Below, in pieces: positions 6,632 through 9,777 of a stretch of 9,777 nucleotides of DNA; the first letter of the stretch is position 1; each line of letters begins with the position of its first letter. This DNA is from Gammaproteobacteria bacterium. GTDB lineage: Bacteria > Pseudomonadota > Gammaproteobacteria > Enterobacterales > Alteromonadaceae. Position numbers and translations under genes: made by a program. Below the pieces are notes generated by a model. The model saw only the letters and a list, made by a program, of their open reading frames with translations. It was not told the origin of the DNA and did not search any database. The stretch spans positions 1 through 9,777 of the forward strand of contig JAIXSW010000481.1 of NCBI GenBank assembly GCA_027484495.1. Reading direction: 5' to 3'.

Positions 6632-8659
6632 ATGCTGAATTTTATCATTGGTCCTGCGATCCGTTTGTCCCGCAATTTAAGTTTTCAAAGCAAATTTTTG
6701 CTGATTTTTACTGCGTCAATTTTACCTGGCTTGTTGTTATTGCTGAATTCGCTGCTGGCCGATTTGGCCTTTATCGAACGGGATGAAACAGAGCTTGCCG
6801 GCAAGCAATTTATTTCAACATTAACCCCGGTCAGCCGTGCCATGTCAGATCACCGGACTTCGACGGCGCTGGCCCTGAACGGCGACGAAGGGGCCAAAAC
6901 CCAAGCTCAGGCCGACGCCGAGAAAGTTGAACAGGCGTTGGAACAGTTGAAAAAAACTACGCTGCTGATGCATGTCGAGCAGTGGCAGGACAAAATCGAC
7001 GAGTTTTCAGCGAAGTGGCGCGACGTGCGGCAGCAGTGGCCACAAATGTCGGCCAGTCAGAACTCATTGGCGCATATCGAGATGATCGGGCTGGTGTATG
7101 AATTCAGACATCATGTGGCCGGTGACAGTGGTTTGCTGCTGGACCCGGATGCCAGTACTTATTATATGATGATCACTGTGGTTGATAGCGTACCGGCTTT
7201 ATCTGAATTGCTGCAGCAACTGCGTGGCTCTTTGTCATCGACGCTTGCGGCCGGTGCCGTTGGCGAAAAACGCCTGGGGCGGATGGAAAGCACGGTGCAG
7301 CGCGAAATCCCCAAAATGCTGCAACGCATCAATAACGATTTGGAATTAGCCAACGACGTTGACCCGCAAGCGGCGCGGGATTTACTGCAGAATTGGGAAC
7401 CCATCGTTAAAAATCTGAACGCATTTACCGGCCAGTTACAGCAGGTCAATTTTAATAGTCAGTTTGATAAAGCTCAGATCGAAAACCAGTTGGCTCAGGT
7501 CGATAAAATTCTGAATGAATTACTCGATTTGGAAAACTTTATGACCGCGAAGCTGGAGCAGGGCCTATTGGCACGGATTGATAGTGAGTGGCTGAGTTTT
7601 TATCAATTGCTGACTTTTGGGGTTGGTATCTTGTTGTTTGTCGGCTGGCTGATTGCCGGCTTTGCCCGCGATTTAACCAGTCGGGCGCGCAATCTGGAAC
7701 AGGATATGAGTGTGTTGGCCGCCGGTGATTTCAGTGCGCATGTGCGTGAGCGGGGCGACGACGAGCTGAGCCGGATCGCGCAGAGCGCGATTGAGCTGTC
7801 GCGGCAGTTGGGCGCCATGATGCGCGAAGTGCAGCAAAGCGCAGGTCAATTGATGGGCGCCGCCAATGATATTGCCGCATCCAGCACCCAGCTGGCCGGC
7901 TCCAGCGCCGATCAGAGCCATGCCGCAGCATCAATGGCGGCAGCCATGGAGCAACTGACGGTCAGCGTCAGTCAGATGTCGGATAATGCGCAAGAGGCAA
8001 GAATTCAAACCGAAGCATCCGGCAAAGCCTCGGTCGCTGGCAGTAAAGTGATCCACGACACCGTGCAAAGTATGCAGAGTATCGCCGCGACGGTGCGCGA
8101 AGCGTCGGCCAGTGTGGTGTCGTTGGGGGATAACGCCAAAGCGATTTCCAGTATTGTCGATGTGATCCGCGGCATTGCTGAGCAAACCAACTTGCTGGCA
8201 CTCAATGCGGCGATTGAAGCGGCCCGCGCCGGCGAATCCGGTCGTGGATTTGCCGTGGTCGCAGATGAAGTGCGCAGTCTGGCCGGGCGTACCGCAACTT
8301 CTACTCGTGAAATTGCCCAGATGATTGAGCGCATCCAAACCGGCACCACTTTGGTGGTGAATAACATGGAACGCGGTACACAACAGGTCGAGCAGGGCGT
8401 TTTGCTTGCCACTGAGGCCGGTGTCGCGATTGCCAGCATCAGTGAGCGTTCCGCCAATGTGGAGCAGATGGTGTTGATGATGACCCAGACGCTGGGTGAC
8501 CAGGCTGCTGCTGCGGCAGAAGTGGCGCTGAAGGTGGAAACTATTGCGCAAATGTCGGAAGAAAACACCCAGGCGACCCACCTGACCGCCAGAACTTCGA
8601 GCGACCTGAAACAAGTGGCTGCGGTACTGGATGCGAAAGTGAGTCAGTTCAGGTTCTGA
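6632..8659 (+). CDS. Methyl-accepting chemotaxis protein with helical periplasmic sensor
   Basis: This inner-membrane receptor would signal through CheW/CheA. It has 675 residues from the ATG at 6632. A short cytoplasmic lead is followed by membrane helix 1 (about 22-45), a mostly helical periplasmic domain (about 46-320), membrane helix 2 (about 323-345, FYQLLTFGVGILLFVGWLIAG), a HAMP domain (about 346-398) and a long coiled-coil signalling domain. The hairpin tip, starting at E517, is the classic EQTNLLALNAAIEAARAGE followed by GRGFAVVADEVRSLA. The periplasmic part carries DSGLLLDPDASTYYMM (165-180), a motif recurring in helical-bundle sensors of other receptors and kinases; its ligand is not known to me. 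The protein ends in VSQFRF with no NWETF-type CheR docking tail. No che genes are adjacent, so it is a stand-alone receptor. The 240-base gap from the kinase gene suggests its own promoter. Confidence 0.93.
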   Translation: MLNFIIGPAIRLSRNLSFQSKFLLIFTASILPGLLLLLNSLLADLAFIERDETELAGKQFISTLTPVSRAMSDHRTSTALALNGDEGAKTQAQADAEKVEQALEQLKKTTLLMHVEQWQDKIDEFSAKWRDVRQQWPQMSASQNSLAHIEMIGLVYEFRHHVAGDSGLLLDPDASTYYMMITVVDSVPALSELLQQLRGSLSSTLAAGAVGEKRLGRMESTVQREIPKMLQRINNDLELANDVDPQAARDLLQNWEPIVKNLNAFTGQLQQVNFNSQFDKAQIENQLAQVDKILNELLDLENFMTAKLEQGLLARIDSEWLSFYQLLTFGVGILLFVGWLIAGFARDLTSRARNLEQDMSVLAAGDFSAHVRERGDDELSRIAQSAIELSRQLGAMMREVQQSAGQLMGAANDIAASSTQLAGSSADQSHAAASMAAAMEQLTVSVSQMSDNAQEARIQTEASGKASVAGSKVIHDTVQSMQSIAATVREASASVVSLGDNAKAISSIVDVIRGIAEQTNLLALNAAIEAARAGESGRGFAVVADEVRSLAGRTATSTREIAQMIERIQTGTTLVVNNMERGTQQVEQGVLLATEAGVAIASISERSANVEQMVLMMTQTLGDQAAAAAEVALKVETIAQMSEENTQATHLTARTSSDLKQVAAVLDAKVSQFRF

Positions 8660-8681
8660 ACGAGCGCTTCAAGTAGTCTGA

Positions 8682-8709
8682 CTTGCTCCGGCGTAGCCGC
8701 CGGAGCAAG
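8682..8709. terminator. Perfect 12-bp hairpin between convergent genes, no T run
   Basis: CTTGCTCCGGCG (8682-8693), loop TAGC, and CGCCGGAGCAAG (8698-8709) form a perfect GC-rich stem. It sits between the receptor stop (8659) and the stop of the minus-strand cupin gene (8715). Neither side has a proper T run (plus strand reads CTGCTTTATG), so a bidirectional terminator or an mRNA 3'-end stabiliser is likely but not certain. Confidence 0.6.
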
Positions 8710-8714
8710 CTGCT

Positions 8715-9368
8715 TTATGCAAACGGCAGGTGCCCGGTTTTCACCAGAATGATGGTGTCTTCGCGGACAAAAGGCGTGTGTTGACTCAAATGCGGGCTGC
8801 GCAGCCAGCTGAGCCTTGGATACTCGCCGAATTCATCACAAAAAGTCCCGCTCAGCACCAGGATCTCTTCGCCGCCAAAATGACGGTGCGGCAGAAACAC
8901 CTCACCGGCCGGCCAGCGCACCAGCGCGGTATGTTCACCTTCAAAACTATGCAGTGGCATCACCTGTAAACCGCCGTGGCCCGGCAACCATGCCGTGTTG
9001 TTGGTATCAATCCGCACTGTGGCCTGATCGGCCGGGTCAAACTGCTGAAGTTTGACAAACAACAGGCAGCCGTCCCGGCTAAAAGGCGCATGTTCGCTAC
9101 CCGGCGGATTACGTAAATAACTGCCGGGACCATAGTCGCCATGTTCATCACTGAACACGCCTTCCAGCACCAGAATTTCTTCCCCGCCCGGATGTGAATG
9201 GGACTTAAAACTTGAGCCCGGTGCATAACACACCAGGCTGGTGGCATGGCCAGATTCTGCGCCGCCGCGCGATAATGGCTTACGCTGCACGCCCGCCATC
9301 GGGCTCGGTTGCCACGGCAGCGAACTGGTATCAATCACTACGCGTTCAGCAAAATTCATATTCAGCAT
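8715..9368 (-). CDS. Double-cupin metal-binding protein, ChrR cupin type
   Basis: This 217-residue cytoplasmic protein contains two similar cupin barrels about 104 residues apart. The first has H57, H59, E63 and H93 (SHSHPGGEEILVLEG ... SEHAPFS); the second has H161, H163, E167 and H197 (PHRHFGGEEILVLSG ... SQHTPFV). Both show the HxH-x3-E-x29-H spacing of the zinc site in the C-terminal cupin of anti-sigma factor ChrR, so both barrels probably bind metal. The N-terminal zinc anti-sigma domain of ChrR is absent and no ECF sigma gene is nearby, so an anti-sigma role is unlikely; a dioxygenase-like or metal/oxidant-sensing role is possible. The ATG at 9368 is chosen because GGAG lies six bases upstream; a TTG at 9380 would add four residues but overlaps that site. 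A TATTAT -10-like box lies at 9392-9397 (minus strand) without a clear -35. Confidence 0.8.
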   Translation of the reverse strand: MLNMNFAERVVIDTSSLPWQPSPMAGVQRKPLSRGGAESGHATSLVCYAPGSSFKSHSHPGGEEILVLEGVFSDEHGDYGPGSYLRNPPGSEHAPFSRDGCLLFVKLQQFDPADQATVRIDTNNTAWLPGHGGLQVMPLHSFEGEHTALVRWPAGEVFLPHRHFGGEEILVLSGTFCDEFGEYPRLSWLRSPHLSQHTPFVREDTIILVKTGHLPFA

Positions 9369-9374
9369 CAGAGG

Positions 9375-9378
9375 CTCC
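9375..9378 (-). promoter_or_regulatory. Ribosome binding site deciding the cupin start
   Basis: GGAG on the minus strand, six bases before ATG 9368. It excludes the TTG start at 9380, which immediately precedes it. Confidence 0.6.
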
Positions 9379-9402
9379 AATAACTTTGCGGATAATACCG
9401 TT

Positions 9403-9579
9403 TTAATTGCGGCCCGCCATCACACCACCATTTACACCGACCATAGTACCGCTGATCCAGCTGGCCCGATCAGATAATAGAAAAAACACCGTCTAGGCGA
9501 TATCTAGTGGTGTGCCGATCCGGCCCAATGGATGGAAACCGGCAAAACCGGCCAGGGCGTCGCGGATCTCGGTTTCGCC
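9403..9579 (-). pseudogene. 3' remnant of a short-chain dehydrogenase/reductase gene
   Basis: Translating the minus strand from 9576 down to the TAA at 9405-9403 gives the last 57 or so codons of an SDR oxidoreductase: ETEIRDALAGFAGFHPLGRI, then GTPLDIA, a TAG stop, then TVFFLLSDRASWISGTMVGV and NGGVMAGRN. The HPLGRIGTP-DIA motif, the FLLSDRASWISG segment and the closing NGGV are typical of the SDR C-terminus. The gene is broken in two ways: the in-frame TAG at 9495-9493, and loss of everything upstream of about 9577 (no Rossmann GxxxGxG, no YxxxK). The reading frame is otherwise kept, so the decay looks recent. It lies on the same strand just upstream of the cupin gene and may once have formed an operon with it. 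Confidence 0.8.
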
Positions 9580-9700
9580 CCTTCGCTATTCCTGCGCTCG
9601 CGCTTGAGCGGTCACTTTGTGGCTCTGCTGGCTTGGTTGAGGTTTGGGATAGCTGCTTTGAGCTGTTAGCTGACATTTGATAGGTGATGTATCTTGACGG
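9580..9700. other. Non-coding stretch between the SDR remnant and the REP pair
   Basis: I see no gene here on either strand: the open frames lack a start with a ribosome site and recall no family. There is one small hairpin, CGCTC (9595-9599) with GAGCG (9606-9610). The rest may be decayed DNA or part of a repeat unit. Confidence 0.5.
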
Positions 9701-9701
9701 C

Positions 9702-9777
9702 GATCGTACGGCGGCGCTTTGCTTGCCGATACCTACTCTCTCATTCTGTGAGTAGGTACGTGCAAGCGTAGCGCCGC
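9702..9777. repeat. Two REP-like palindromes in inverted orientation (BIME-like), right one cut by window edge
   Basis: On the minus strand a unit starts with GTAGG (9736-9732) and runs into CGGCAAGCAAAGCGCCG; on the plus strand a second unit starts with GTAGG (9752-9756) and runs into TGCAAGCGTAGCGCCGC. A GTAGG head followed by an imperfect palindrome is the form of REP elements mobilised by RAYT transposases. Together they fold into a large stem: 9711-9726 pairs with 9762-9777 at 14 of 16 positions, and T plus ACCTACTC (9730-9738) pairs perfectly with GAGTAGGT plus A (9750-9758) around an 11-base loop. No RAYT gene is in the window. Confidence 0.65.

Noticed and set aside
7931..8614. Long minus-strand open frame of 227 codons opposite the receptor signalling domain
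   Set aside because: It mirrors the highly conserved receptor coding strand; its translation is rich in His/Arg with no recognisable domain, and it lacks a ribosome site.
9470..9676. Minus-strand open frame of 68 codons
   Set aside because: It is in a different frame from the SDR remnant and its translation (Ser/Arg/Pro rich) resembles no protein; no ribosome site.
9660..9777. Integron attC recombination site at the right edge
   Set aside because: The palindrome lacks the GTTRRRY and RYYYAAC core sites; GTAGG heads fit REP elements better.

Overview
The window suggests a mid-GC gammaproteobacterium. Codon use is mixed (CTG/TTG and GCG/GCC rich). It carries a Kdp potassium sensor pair, a TorF-type porin, a protein with a PEP-CTERM-like tail, a soluble GAF-domain kinase, a chemotaxis receptor and GTAGG-headed REP palindromes. 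This fits marine or freshwater Alteromonadales/Chromatiaceae-like bacteria such as Rheinheimera or Alishewanella, but the genus is inference only.

Layout. (1) 2-4034, plus strand, is one tight block: the 3' part of a TorF-family outer-membrane porin, then kdpD (11 bases later), then kdpE (GTGA overlap with kdpD). It looks like the distal end of a kdp operon whose kdpFABC genes would lie left of the window. The unusual point is a porin sitting directly before kdpD. (2) 4035-4276 is a regulatory-looking spacer with a near-consensus -10 box inside a perfect inverted repeat and several GGTCA/TGACC motifs. (3) 4277-4888 encodes a small secreted beta-sandwich-like protein with an atypical PEP-CTERM-like tail, closed by a strong intrinsic terminator. 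(4) 5072-6391 encodes a soluble GAF plus histidine kinase protein with no partner regulator in view. (5) 6632-8659 encodes a membrane chemotaxis receptor with a helical periplasmic sensor. (6) 8715-9368, minus strand, encodes a double cupin of the ChrR type, converging on the receptor gene across a perfect 12-bp hairpin. (7) 9369-9777 has no intact gene. It holds the broken 3' remnant of a short-chain dehydrogenase gene (minus strand) and, at the edge, two REP palindromes in opposite orientation.

How it fits together. The left third is potassium or turgor sensing: KdpD phosphorylates KdpE, which activates kdp transcription. The middle holds independent sensory and surface genes in separate transcription units. 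The right end shows decay and repeat insertion. I found no phage, IS transposase, CRISPR, tRNA or rRNA. I did not find a convincing undescribed multi-gene system. The best leads are the porin in the kdp operon, the operator-like array before the PEP-CTERM-like gene, and the GAF kinase next to the receptor.
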